From positions 1-18,738 of the forward strand of contig WQUT01000079.1 of the NCBI GenBank assembly GCA_009781955.1: a stretch of DNA of 18,738 nucleotides. Direction: 5' to 3'. Both the position numbers and the translations under genes were made by a program. Positions within the stretch are counted from its first letter, which is position 1. Each line of letters starts with the position of its first letter. The notes below the pieces were generated by a model. It ran no database searches. It had not been told where the DNA came from and saw only the letters and a list, made by a program, of their open reading frames with translations. Source of the DNA: Pseudomonadota bacterium (GTDB lineage Bacteria > Pseudomonadota > Alphaproteobacteria > Rs-D84). Of the stretch, positions 5,652 through 13,221 are shown one piece after another.

Positions 5652-6350
5652 ATGACCAGACAAATACAAATCCGCCGCGGAACAACGGCAGAGCACGCGT
5701 CGTTTACCGGCGCGATTGGCGAAATAACAATGGACACGGATGCAAAGACGCTCCGCGTGCATGACGGCGCGACGCCGGGCGGAACACGCCTTGCACGCAT
5801 GTCGGACGTCGGCGCGGGCGGCGGCGGGTTTGATCCCGCAACTCTGGCAAAGGTTGCGACCAGCGGCAGCTATAATGATTTAACGGGCAAGCCGACAATT
5901 CCGGCGGCGTATAATTTGCCGGCGGCGACCGCGACGGCATTGGGCGGCGTAAAGGTCGGCAGCGGCGTCACCGTCGCACCCGACGGCACGATCAGCGTCG
6001 CGGCCGCGGCGGGCGGTCCGTCGGACATGGCGGATTACGTTGTGGCATCGGCGACGGGTCTTTCCGGCACGGATTACACATCCGGCTGGTATCGCAAATA
6101 CAAAAGCGGATGGTGCGAACAGGGGGGGATAACAGCGGCGACCGCAGCGCCAATTATCACATTTCCGATACCAATGAAAGACGCGAATTACCACACAAAC
6201 GCAACCGCATTGGATGCCAATAACAACAATGCTGTTTCAACAAAAATATCCGATAAAACAGCCTTAAGTTGCAGGTATCATTCTATCGCTGGCGCGGCGG
6301 GATGGGCGAACGCGTCAAAGTGTTGGGGGGTCAAAGGGATAGCGGCGTAA
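5652..6350 (+). CDS. Phage tail-fibre-like protein with Mtd-type N-terminal domain
   Basis: The 232-residue product has three parts. Residues 1-50 (RQIQIRRGTTAEHASFTGA..GEITMDTDAKTLRVHDG) match the short tail-protein N-terminal domain found in Bordetella phage major tropism determinant (Mtd) and many tail fibres. A Gly/Ala-rich linker follows, containing the tail-fibre motif YNDLTGKPTIP (about 76-86) and LGGVKVGSG. The C-terminal domain (about 135-232) starts with SGWYRKYKSGWCEQGG and ITFPIPMKDANYHTN, as in fibre tip receptor-binding domains. The ATG at 5652 has AAGGA seven bases upstream. No other phage structural gene is near: it has its own promoter, two leader terminators and a terminator after it, so it behaves as a solitary cargo gene or prophage remnant. 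A role in attachment to a surface is inferred; whether it still belongs to a particle is unknown. Confidence 0.8.
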   Translation: MTRQIQIRRGTTAEHASFTGAIGEITMDTDAKTLRVHDGATPGGTRLARMSDVGAGGGGFDPATLAKVATSGSYNDLTGKPTIPAAYNLPAATATALGGVKVGSGVTVAPDGTISVAAAAGGPSDMADYVVASATGLSGTDYTSGWYRKYKSGWCEQGGITAATAAPIITFPIPMKDANYHTNATALDANNNNAVSTKISDKTALSCRYHSIAGAAGWANASKCWGVKGIAA

Positions 6351-6377
6351 GTTATTATCATAGGGCGTTTGGATGCT

Positions 6378-6406
6378 AAAAAACGGGGTATTTTACCCCG
6401 TTTTTT
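6378..6406. terminator. Bidirectional terminator
   Basis: AAAAAACGGGGTA (6378-6390) and TACCCCGTTTTTT (6394-6406) form a 13-bp perfect stem with a 3-base loop. T-tracts appear in both directions. It ends both the plus-strand tail-fibre-like gene and the minus-strand glycan cluster; the stop codon of the last glycan gene lies at the loop. Confidence 0.92.
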
Positions 6407-7340
6407 CTTTTAATTTTTGTATGTATTTGTCCATAATCGGATCATTTTTAACCTCGTTGCGATTCCAATATGCATAGTTTTCCAGCACTTTTTCTCTTGG
6501 AACCATGACGCCGTCAAACGCAATTGGCCTTGTTGTGCGCCGTTCCATATATTCATCAAAAGATTTAATCGTATAATGATTTATGCGAAACTTATCATTA
6601 ATGGCGCACGGCATTTTTGCCGAAAATGGGTCGGCCGCCTCCAGCCTTGTATTAACCGCGTATTTATCAACGAATACAGCGATGTGACAGTCCACAAAAT
6701 ATAAAAACAATCTTGGATTGATAATGAGTTTAGGGTATGTTTCATGTTGTGGCAATGCATGCGATTTGAATTTTTCTATCACCATTCCCTTGGTTTTTTT
6801 CTTGTGCCCGCTGTCCCCGTAAATCATCCAGCTGAGCTGCAAAGCCGGAAATCTTTCAATTGTCTTCAAAAAGCTTTTTATATCGCCCGGCTCTGTATCA
6901 ACGATGAACTCATCCAAGTCTATAAGAGCGATCCAATGCGTATCATTCTTGTGCTTTTGAATGCAGTCTTCGTATGCCTTCATCTGCACGGCTTGGCCCG
7001 GAAAAACCGTATAGTCTACAATTCCGCGATCTATATAGGGTTTCAGAACTTCCGCCATATTGTCGGTGCTTTCGTTATCATATAAATAAAATTTATCAAC
7101 CCCGAACAAAATGTGGTAATCCAGCCATTCTTTTATATATTCCCCCTCGTCCTTTGCAATCGCGCAGACAGACAGATAATTTTTACAATTTTTCTTTTTG
7201 AATAATTTGTCTGATTTTACGGCGGACCTGCGGATTTTTAATAAATTCCAAATATCAAGCCGGTGCAGGCGCATATACCGTTCAATGCAGACGCGATAAT
7301 TTTCTTGCGGAAATAATGATTTTAATAAAAATTGTTTCAT
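6393..7340 (-). CDS. GT92-like glycosyltransferase
   Basis: Probable sugar transferase of the GT92/DUF23-like GT-A group, acting in the cytoplasm on a surface glycan precursor. It has 315 residues. The family opening is clear: LSVCAIAKDEGEYIKEWLDYHILFGVDKFYLYDNESTDN (about 56-94) in separate recognisable blocks, with the nucleotide-sugar/metal motif DLDEF at 141-145. It is the last gene of the minus-strand glycan cluster, three bases after the FkbM gene, and ends in the bidirectional terminator. The short basic N-terminus lacks a signal peptide. Donor and acceptor sugars cannot be told from sequence. The gene is visibly AT-rich relative to tolB or ftsE. Confidence 0.85.
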   Translation of the reverse strand: MKQFLLKSLFPQENYRVCIERYMRLHRLDIWNLLKIRRSAVKSDKLFKKKNCKNYLSVCAIAKDEGEYIKEWLDYHILFGVDKFYLYDNESTDNMAEVLKPYIDRGIVDYTVFPGQAVQMKAYEDCIQKHKNDTHWIALIDLDEFIVDTEPGDIKSFLKTIERFPALQLSWMIYGDSGHKKKTKGMVIEKFKSHALPQHETYPKLIINPRLFLYFVDCHIAVFVDKYAVNTRLEAADPFSAKMPCAINDKFRINHYTIKSFDEYMERRTTRPIAFDGVMVPREKVLENYAYWNRNEVKNDPIMDKYIQKLKEKTG

Positions 7341-7343
7341 TTT

Positions 7344-8105
7344 TTACACCCATCCCAAATCTATATTCGTAATCCCTGATTTTGCAATCAGGTCTTTTAA
7401 CTTTTCCAGCTTGGCCGTGCCGTCCGGAAAGAATCTCGCGTGGGTTTCGCAGACAATATATCTGGCGTGTTCGTGAATCTTGTTTTTAACCAGGCCGGGG
7501 ATTAAATCAAACTCCGCGCCTTCTATATCTATCTTTAACAAGTATATTTTCTTGTCCTTCTTTATTATGTTTTTATCCAGAAAATCCGCCAAATCTATTA
7601 CCTCTACGGACTGCTTGTTGGTCTTGCGCTCTGAATAAGCGCCGACAATATTCCCGCCTTCGTCCCCAAAATTATCAGGGTCGTTTATAAAGTCGGCGGT
7701 CCCGGAAACCGCGCCCACCGCCGCATTGATAACATGAACCTTGTCGGAATCGCGGTTGAAACGGGCCAGGGCGTTCGCCAACACGGGGTTCGGCTCAAAT
7801 GCAAAAACCGTTGCATCATTATGCCGGCACGCATTTATAAACTTTCCCTTGTTCGCGCCGCAGTCTATGCAAATGTCGCCGTCGGTCATTTCATAGAATA
7901 TTTTGCGGTATTTTGACGGAATGTTCAAGCCATCAAGCTTCATATCAAGGCCGCCAAAACCATTCGGGTCGGTCAGACCTGGATTTACATTTCCCAAAAG
8001 ATGCAAAATTTCTTTTTCTTTTTTGAAGATCTTGCGTATCTTTTTTGTCGCATACAACGTTAATGCGGTTGCAACCAATGGCAGCAGTATCAGTACAATA
8101 TTCAT
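7344..8105 (-). CDS. FkbM family SAM-dependent methyltransferase
   Basis: FkbM-type enzymes transfer a methyl group from S-adenosylmethionine to hydroxyls, often on sugars of lipopolysaccharide or capsule. It has 253 residues. A hydrophobic N-terminal segment (about 3-18) would tether it to the inner membrane. The SAM-binding motif I is CIDCGANKGKF (79-89), the acidic loop is FEPNP (103-107), and the family signature KIDIEGAEFDLIPG lies at 191-204. It sits between two glycosyltransferase genes with three-base gaps on each side, so it is co-translated with them and likely caps or decorates the same glycan. The exact acceptor position is unknown. Confidence 0.9.
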   Translation of the reverse strand: MNIVLILLPLVATALTLYATKKIRKIFKKEKEILHLLGNVNPGLTDPNGFGGLDMKLDGLNIPSKYRKIFYEMTDGDICIDCGANKGKFINACRHNDATVFAFEPNPVLANALARFNRDSDKVHVINAAVGAVSGTADFINDPDNFGDEGGNIVGAYSERKTNKQSVEVIDLADFLDKNIIKKDKKIYLLKIDIEGAEFDLIPGLVKNKIHEHARYIVCETHARFFPDGTAKLEKLKDLIAKSGITNIDLGWV

Positions 8106-8108
8106 TTC

Positions 8109-8960
8109 TTATCCTTTTATTTTTATAACTGGAATTATGCCGAACAATTTTACCCAACGTTTGTTCGTTTTATTTTTACAAGACTTTATAGATAGCAGCG
8201 GGATAAATCCAAACAAGCTTAATTTCTTATTGCCGCCGCCGCCTTCGGATGTCATCCATGCGGGGTATCTGTTTTGAACCCAAAGCAAAATTTCACTAGT
8301 AGCCAGCGACATTTCTTTCTTTTGGATTATGCTGGTCATATTATCGTGAAAGCGGTAATTTATTAACACTTCCTGCAAATTATGAAACGCAGTATGCTCC
8401 ATAAGTCTGCACCACAACATATAATCCATAGATGGCGAGAAACGTTCCTCGTATCGCACGCCATTCATGGCAGAACGTCTGATCATCGCAGTCATATGCG
8501 CGATATAGCAACCGCCCCTTAACAGCATGTATTTTATATCGCGATTGTTTTCAGGATGCGCGGAGGTGTATTTTTCCTTGCCGTCAAAATACCTATATTG
8601 TCCGCTGACAACACCAACAATGCGATTTTTATCCAGAAAAGCGACCTGTTTCTCGAATCTTTCGGGAACAGATATGTCATCGTGTTCGCAAATGGCAAAA
8701 TATTCGCCCCGCGCAACATCTATCATCCGGTTATAAGAATTTGCGATTCCGATATTTTTCTTGTTTTCAAAGTATTTTATTCGCGGATCATTGTATGATT
8801 CAACGATGGTTTTTAATTCTTTGTTATCCGGCGAATCATTCAGAATTAAAAACTCAAAATCACGGAATGTCTGCCCAAGCACGCTTTCAATCATTTCGCG
8901 CAAATGCACGGGATTCGTATTATATAACGGGGTAAGAACGGATAGTTTTGGTTTTTTCAT
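8109..8960 (-). CDS. Family 2 glycosyltransferase with a duplicated C-terminal LFGxIP tag
   Basis: GT-A fold glycosyltransferase of the GT2 group, probably adding a sugar to a lipid-linked surface glycan on the cytoplasmic face. It has 283 residues. The N-terminal strand LSVLTPLYNT, LGQTFRDFEFLILNDSP, IGIANSYNRMI and the DxD-type motif EHDDIS (92-97) are all present; the acceptor-side region contains a family-like SMDYMLWCRL. The last 39 residues carry two related hydrophobic tags, LFGFIPLLSIK and LFGIIPVIKIK, and the DUF616-like protein of the same cluster ends with a third. The start overlaps the stop of the preceding gene by four bases (ATGA), giving coupled translation. Confidence 0.92.
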   Translation of the reverse strand: MKKPKLSVLTPLYNTNPVHLREMIESVLGQTFRDFEFLILNDSPDNKELKTIVESYNDPRIKYFENKKNIGIANSYNRMIDVARGEYFAICEHDDISVPERFEKQVAFLDKNRIVGVVSGQYRYFDGKEKYTSAHPENNRDIKYMLLRGGCYIAHMTAMIRRSAMNGVRYEERFSPSMDYMLWCRLMEHTAFHNLQEVLINYRFHDNMTSIIQKKEMSLATSEILLWVQNRYPAWMTSEGGGGNKKLSLFGFIPLLSIKSCKNKTNKRWVKLFGIIPVIKIKG

Positions 8961-9790
8961 TTTTTATTAAAAGCCTTGTTGGTTTGGTGGAGCCAGCTGG
9001 CGCTGACGTTGCTTGTTTTTTTGTAGAACTCTTGCTCTGGGGTGTCATGGCACTGATACCATGGCAGATGCCGCGCGGAATACTGTCCCCCGACCCTGAG
9101 GGCGTTTGAACAGAAAAGGCCTTTCTTAACTTTCCGTTCTTTCTTGGGCTTGTATAAAGCAAAGGTTGTGTCAACCTCGGCCTCAAAAATGTCTAGCCCA
9201 AGGCTGTTTTTCACCCTTCTTTTCCAAAACGCCGATTCCCATTCCAAGACATTCCCCTTGTTCTGATAAGAATCGGGCAGATCGTCTATTTTCAGCGCGA
9301 ATCCTATCTTATTCGCCCTGGGCGCGCATTGCAGCAGCCTGTAAAAAACGTCCAAAAAATCCGCGGGGCACTCTTCCGTGGGCAGGATATCCGGGTCCGT
9401 TACGACATAATACTCGCTATTTATTATCGGTTCAAACTTTCCGCTTTTCCAAAAAACCATATGCCCATAGTTTTTATCCATTCTATGCACCGTGTGCTTT
9501 GTTTTGGACAAGTATTCCAGTAACGGCGGATAACTGCTGTGGTTGTCTATCAAATGTATGTTTTCATATCCGCATGCTTCCAAAAAATCCACCAGCCTCG
9601 CCAGATACGACAACTGATTGAACACGATTACATAAATCGGAATCCGCTTGTAATTTATAGGTTTAATATCGCGAATCTTTTTGATTTTTATTCGCGGGGC
9701 CAGCTTCTTGTTCAGCCAGTGTCGGGTTTTTTTGCGCAATTCCCGCGGCCAAATAATAAAGCAAAATATATTTATGAATACTCTTGTCAT
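8957..9790 (-). CDS. Glycosyltransferase-like protein (GT-A type)
   Basis: Probable nucleotide-sugar-dependent transferase. It has 277 residues. After a basic N-terminal stretch with a short hydrophobic segment (about 4-14), the core starts with PIYVIVFNQLSYLARLVDFL and IHLIDNHSSYPPLLEYL, the alternating pattern of a GT-A Rossmann-like domain. The candidate metal-binding DPD lies in YYVVTDPDI (127-135). Later blocks such as IGFALKIDDLP are seen in small GT-A proteins of polysaccharide loci. It lies between the DUF616-like gene and the GT2 gene in the same direction and overlaps the latter by ATGA. A precise family number is not claimed. Confidence 0.75.
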   Translation of the reverse strand: MTRVFINIFCFIIWPRELRKKTRHWLNKKLAPRIKIKKIRDIKPINYKRIPIYVIVFNQLSYLARLVDFLEACGYENIHLIDNHSSYPPLLEYLSKTKHTVHRMDKNYGHMVFWKSGKFEPIINSEYYVVTDPDILPTEECPADFLDVFYRLLQCAPRANKIGFALKIDDLPDSYQNKGNVLEWESAFWKRRVKNSLGLDIFEAEVDTTFALYKPKKERKVKKGLFCSNALRVGGQYSARHLPWYQCHDTPEQEFYKKTSNVSASWLHQTNKAFNKK

Positions 9791-9847
9791 AGCAAATCTA
9801 ATTTGTTGCGCAAGTTCGCCTAGAAATCAATTTATTCTGGCCTTGCG

Positions 9848-10702
9848 TCATATTTTTGGTTTTTTTCGTTTTATCTTAAAAAACGGAATCAGCCCGAATA
9901 ACAGCAAAATAGTATGGGCATCTTTTCGTCTTAACTTTAAAATCATGGGCAAAATCCATTCGCTCTTTGCGGGATCGCGCCAGCGTATGTCCAGGTCATG
10001 CCAATCAATTACATGGATAATGTCTGAATATTTTTGCGCAACCATAAACCATATTATCTGATCCTGGCATATTTCCGTCTCGCATCCGTCATTATAAACC
10101 TCTGACAGAAAGCGGCGCGTTTTCGGATTATCGGGTTTATGATATGACAATAATCCATTAGTGCATAATTGATGCGCGGCGCAGCTGTCGGTGTATCCTT
10201 GATCAATTTTTTTGCAGATATAATCAACCATATCGCGCGCGTGCTGCGAGTATCTTTCTTGCTGCATGGATCCCGCGACTTCTTGCCATATATTTGTTCG
10301 TTTAACCCGATGATTGCGTTGGAGGACGGGTTTATTCTGAATTTTAACGATTTTCCTTATATGCCGGTCTTTCAATTCCAGCTTATGATCCGTATGTATA
10401 ATCCGGCCGTATTTCTTAAAATCCGAAAATTTTTTGTCATTCAAAAATTGCAGAAACTTGACATATTTGGATTGCATTGTTGAAATCAAGTCGTCGTCGG
10501 TCAAGGGCATATCAACAAACACGTATTTCCAGCCGGCTTTCTCTATGATAGGTTTTATGCTTGGGTTGTTTGTAAAAATAAAAGAATCGTAGTTTTTTGG
10601 CGCATTGTAGAAATGCGTGAATCGCAATCCAAAAACGGGGCAGATAACCGCTATGTCGGTTGGCATATTGACCGGTGAAAAGCATGTTTCTTTTTTTGAC
10701 AT
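9848..10702 (-). CDS. DUF616/TOD1-like putative glycosyltransferase, first gene of the glycan operon
   Basis: The 284-residue protein resembles the DUF616 (TOD1/MUCI70) glycosyltransferase-like group in layout. An early IAVICPVFG strand is followed by YDSFIFTNNP, a GWKYVFVDMP segment, a K-containing helix (STMQSKYVKFL) and a YGRIIHTDHKLEL strand (about 98-110) where related proteins carry an acidic nucleotide-sugar site. The C-terminus ends in LLLFGLIPFFKIKRK, the same hydrophobic tag as in the GT2 gene two genes downstream. It is the promoter-proximal gene, 40 bp after a good promoter at 10743-10771, and is separated from the next gene by 57 bp. The family assignment is tentative; the location supports a role in the same surface glycan. 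Confidence 0.6.
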   Translation of the reverse strand: MSKKETCFSPVNMPTDIAVICPVFGLRFTHFYNAPKNYDSFIFTNNPSIKPIIEKAGWKYVFVDMPLTDDDLISTMQSKYVKFLQFLNDKKFSDFKKYGRIIHTDHKLELKDRHIRKIVKIQNKPVLQRNHRVKRTNIWQEVAGSMQQERYSQHARDMVDYICKKIDQGYTDSCAAHQLCTNGLLSYHKPDNPKTRRFLSEVYNDGCETEICQDQIIWFMVAQKYSDIIHVIDWHDLDIRWRDPAKSEWILPMILKLRRKDAHTILLLFGLIPFFKIKRKKPKI

Positions 10703-10742
10703 TATTTATTGTTTGGTTTTTGGCATATAAAAAGCTGGGTTA

Positions 10743-10771
10743 AATATACATTCGTATTCTTTTATATGCAA
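10743..10771 (-). promoter_or_regulatory. Sigma-70 promoter of the glycan operon
   Basis: On the minus strand TTGCAT (10771-10766), a 17-bp spacer and TATATT (10748-10743). It lies in the 141-bp gap divergent from ftsE, about 40 bp before the ATG at 10702. A weaker ftsE promoter on the plus strand (TTGCAA, 17 bp, TAGTCT, about 10811-10839) is possible but not called. Confidence 0.7.
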
Positions 10772-10843
10772 GCGGGAAATAAATGGTATTCGCAATAAAA
10801 CTGATTCCTTGCAATCGCATCTTATTTTTACTAGTCTGGGGAT

Positions 10844-11788
10844 ATGGACAATCCCGAAATGCTTCTTGATAACACCGCGCCGAACGCCGCGCCGCGGAAT
10901 GTGATTTCCTTTGCCAACGTCGCAGCGCGCTATGACGGGGGGAGAGAGGTGTTATCCGACGTATCGTTCAATATAAACAGCCATTCGTTCTATTTCCTGA
11001 CCGGCGCGTCGGGCGCGGGCAAGACAACCCTGCTGCGACTGATTTACCAATTGCATCCGCAGTCGCGCGGCCAGATAAAGCTGTTCGGCAAATCCGCGGC
11101 CGGATTGTCGCGGGATGAGGTCACGGATCTCCGCCGCAAGATGGCCATAGTGTTCCAGGAATATTCGCTGATCAGCTATATATCCGTCTTTGACAACATA
11201 GCGCTACCGCTGCGCGTGCGCGGCACGGATGAAAAATATACGAAAAAACTGGTGACCCGCGCGCTGCAATGGGTTGGGCTGAGCCAATATGCCGAGGCAA
11301 AGCCCTTGACCCTGTCCGGCGGGCAACAGCAAAAGGTCGCGGTGGCCCGCGCGATTATAACGCAGCCGGAAATATTGCTGGCGGACGAGCCGACCGGTAA
11401 TCTGGACGATGATTCCGCGTCAAAGCTGATGGATCTGTTTGTCCAGATGAACAAATCGTTCGGCACGGCGATAATATTGGCGACGCACAGCAAGCGTTTA
11501 TTGGACACATACCCGTTCCCGCGGATAATCGTGGAAGACCGGCATGTCGGCTTTCAAACCCCGCGTGTCTCCCCCCTCTTGGGGGGGAGTGGCCGCGGAG
11601 CGGCCGAGGGGGGGCTTTCTGTAAAATCTACAAAAGGAGCCCCCCCCAGTCGTGCTTCGCACGACAGCCCCCCCCAAGAGGGGGGGCACGCGCCATCGTC
11701 AAAAAAAGACAAAACTTATTTCTCTAAACTATCCGACGATTTGCAAAAACAGTTCTCGGCGCTTTCCGGGGGGGACGACGAAAAATGA
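10844..11788 (+). CDS. ftsE: Cell division ATP-binding protein FtsE with element-derived C-terminal insert
   Basis: ATPase of the FtsEX complex, which sits at the division ring and activates periplasmic peptidoglycan hydrolases. The ABC core is intact: Walker A GASGAGKTT (54-62), Q-loop Gln105 in VFQEYSLI, signature LSGGQQQ (157-163), Walker B ILLADEP (177-183) and H-loop His215 in ATHS. The core ends near residue 236, where most FtsE proteins stop. Here residues about 240-283 are encoded by a palindromic element inserted in frame, followed by a further 31-residue helical-looking tail (YFSKLSDDLQKQFSAL). The protein is therefore 314 residues instead of about 220-240. The insertion is outside the ATPase core, so activity is probably retained. 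The ATG at 10844 is preceded by CTGGGG. The stop overlaps the ftsX start by ATGA. Confidence 0.95.
   Translation: MDNPEMLLDNTAPNAAPRNVISFANVAARYDGGREVLSDVSFNINSHSFYFLTGASGAGKTTLLRLIYQLHPQSRGQIKLFGKSAAGLSRDEVTDLRRKMAIVFQEYSLISYISVFDNIALPLRVRGTDEKYTKKLVTRALQWVGLSQYAEAKPLTLSGGQQQKVAVARAIITQPEILLADEPTGNLDDDSASKLMDLFVQMNKSFGTAIILATHSKRLLDTYPFPRIIVEDRHVGFQTPRVSPLLGGSGRGAAEGGLSVKSTKGAPPSRASHDSPPQEGGHAPSSKKDKTYFSKLSDDLQKQFSALSGGDDEK
11563..11691. repeat. Palindromic element inside ftsE
   Basis: The terminal arms are GCGTGTCTCCCCCCTCTTGG on the left and its near inverted copy ending CACGC on the right. The left hairpin is GGCCGC-gga-GCGGCC (11591-11605), the inner pair is GGGGGGGCT/AGCCCCCCC (11608-11616, 11639-11647), and the right hairpin is GTCGTGC-ttc-GCACGAC (11649-11665). 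The centre is AT-rich. Taken between the GCGTG and CACGC ends it is 129 bp, 43 codons, and leaves the ftsE frame open to the FtsX overlap. Confidence 0.92.
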
Positions 11789-12624
11789 AAAAACCGCCCA
11801 TATTTTCAATTGTCCGCGAGCAGAGCGTGTTTCTGACGATACTGATGTCGGTGCTGTCTTTCCTGGCCGTTCTCTGCCTGGGGATCACGATATCCATCGG
11901 GACGGCGGTGACGCGCATGCACGGCGGCTGGGACAGGATGGCGTCGGTCCAGATTATGCCGGGCGGCGATGCGGGGGCCGTGCAAAAAATCCTGGACGCC
12001 GAAAAATCCCGGCTGGTTTCCGCGAATGTCATTTCGGATGAAGAGGTCTCGCGCCTTTTGCGCCCGTGGCTGGGCGGCGGCGGAGTTCTGAAAAATTATA
12101 TCCCGAAAATGATAGAGCTGAAATTCAAAGACGCCGGCGATGTGTCCGCGATGTCCGAAAAACTGGCCCCGTTGCAAAACGTGCGCTTTCTGACGCATGC
12201 CGAGGGAATGGGCAATATAATAAACGCCGGATGGGAAATAATGCTGATCGCGGCCCTTGTAATGGTGCTGGCGTTCTTTGCGATCGCCGCGTGCGTCGCG
12301 TATATCACGCGCAATATCACCATGGTTCACAAGAGAGAGCTGGAGATTATGAACATAATCGGCGCGCACGACAAATTCATCGCGCGCCAGCTGGAATTCG
12401 CGGTCGGCCGCATTTCCGCGATCGCCGCCGTTGTCGGATTCTCCGTCGCGGCAATATTCCTGACGCTGATCAACGCCATGGCGCACGACGCGCGCGCCGG
12501 CCTGTTGGCGCAGATGAACATCGGCGCGGCCGGGTGGGGCGCATTGCTGGCGCTTTCCCTTTTCCTGGTGATTCTGTCGGTCGTGATCACGCGCCGCACG
12601 GTGATGAAAGTGCTGAGAAGTTAA
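11785..12624 (+). CDS. ftsX: Cell division protein FtsX
   Basis: Membrane partner of FtsE: a permease-like protein that passes ATP-driven movement to peptidoglycan hydrolase activators in the periplasm. It has 279 residues with the FtsX topology: TM1 about 15-40 (VFLTILMSVLSFLAVLCLGI), a large periplasmic domain about 41-145, TM2 about 150-175, a cytoplasmic coupling segment with HKRELEIMNIIGAHDKFIARQ (about 188-208, the site that contacts the ATPase), TM3 about 212-235 and TM4 about 250-270. It overlaps ftsE by four bases (ATGA), so the two are co-translated. The stop codon runs into a 7-bp tandem repeat. Confidence 0.95.
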   Translation: MKKPPIFSIVREQSVFLTILMSVLSFLAVLCLGITISIGTAVTRMHGGWDRMASVQIMPGGDAGAVQKILDAEKSRLVSANVISDEEVSRLLRPWLGGGGVLKNYIPKMIELKFKDAGDVSAMSEKLAPLQNVRFLTHAEGMGNIINAGWEIMLIAALVMVLAFFAIAACVAYITRNITMVHKRELEIMNIIGAHDKFIARQLEFAVGRISAIAAVVGFSVAAIFLTLINAMAHDARAGLLAQMNIGAAGWGALLALSLFLVILSVVITRRTVMKVLRS

Positions 12625-12672
12625 TTTAAGATTTAAGATTTAAGATTTAAGATTTACGGATTTAAGATTTAT
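12624..12672. repeat. 7-bp tandem repeat between ftsX and the DUF218 gene
   Basis: ATTTAAG is repeated four times exactly from 12624 to 12651, then a degenerate ATTTACGG, another ATTTAAG (12660-12666) and ATTTATT. The array starts on the last base of the ftsX stop codon and ends 19 bp before the next ATG. Confidence 0.9.
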
Positions 12673-12690
12673 TAAACCTTGAAATAAACA

Positions 12691-13221
12691 ATGTTTAAAA
12701 TATTAAAGCCATCTTTGCTCATTCTCGCCGCGGTCGTCGCCGGCGGCGCCGCGTTTCGCCTTTCCACGCCGAACACTTGCGCGCAATTGTCCGCGGATGA
12801 CGAAATATTCGTTCTGACCGGCGATGTCCGGCGCATTCCGTTCGCCGTAAAGCTGCTGGACGGATTCCCGGGGCGCCGCCTGTTCATTGTCGGCGCCGGC
12901 GCGCGCACGGTCAGCGGACTGGTTCCGGCAAACCTGATGCCCCGGATAGAATTGGAATCGGAATCAAAAAATACTTATGAAAACGCGCTGGCGGTGAGAG
13001 AGATAGTTTTGGCGCGCGGATTCCGCCGTATCGCGATTATTACAACCGAAGACCACATGAATCGCGCGATGCTGCTGGTCTCTCGCGAATTGCCGGATAC
13101 GGTCATACTCGCCTGTCCGGTGGCTTTGCGCAATATGCCAAAGGGCGACCGGATCGCCCGCTGGACGTTTGAATACTTCAAATACATCGGAACCCTGGCC
13201 GGATTCAAGAGGCGCGGTTAG
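12691..13221 (+). CDS. DUF218 (YdcF/ElyC/SanA-like) membrane-anchored protein
   Basis: DUF218 proteins are cell-envelope proteins of poorly defined activity; ElyC and SanA of enterobacteria affect peptidoglycan precursor metabolism and envelope barrier function. It has 176 residues. An N-terminal hydrophobic anchor (about 6-22) places the domain in the periplasm. The family motifs are present: a first strand IFVLTGDVRRI (39-49), LFIVGAG (64-70), the conserved ESKNTYENA box (91-99) and IITTEDHMNRAMLL (116-129). It follows ftsX at 66 bp, the gap filled by a 7-bp tandem repeat, and this order is common in alphaproteobacteria. No good Shine-Dalgarno sequence precedes the ATG, so translation may be weak. 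The 3' end overlaps the convergent XRE gene by four bases. Confidence 0.88.
   Translation: MFKILKPSLLILAAVVAGGAAFRLSTPNTCAQLSADDEIFVLTGDVRRIPFAVKLLDGFPGRRLFIVGAGARTVSGLVPANLMPRIELESESKNTYENALAVREIVLARGFRRIAIITTEDHMNRAMLLVSRELPDTVILACPVALRNMPKGDRIARWTFEYFKYIGTLAGFKRRG

Noticed and set aside
5652..6350. Evidence for a full prophage around the tail-fibre-like gene
   Set aside because: No capsid, portal, terminase, integrase or lysis gene is present in the window; flanking genes are plsC and a glycan cluster.
11806..12486. Minus-strand frame of 226 codons
   Set aside because: It is antisense to ftsX, with low-complexity Arg/His/Asp-rich composition.
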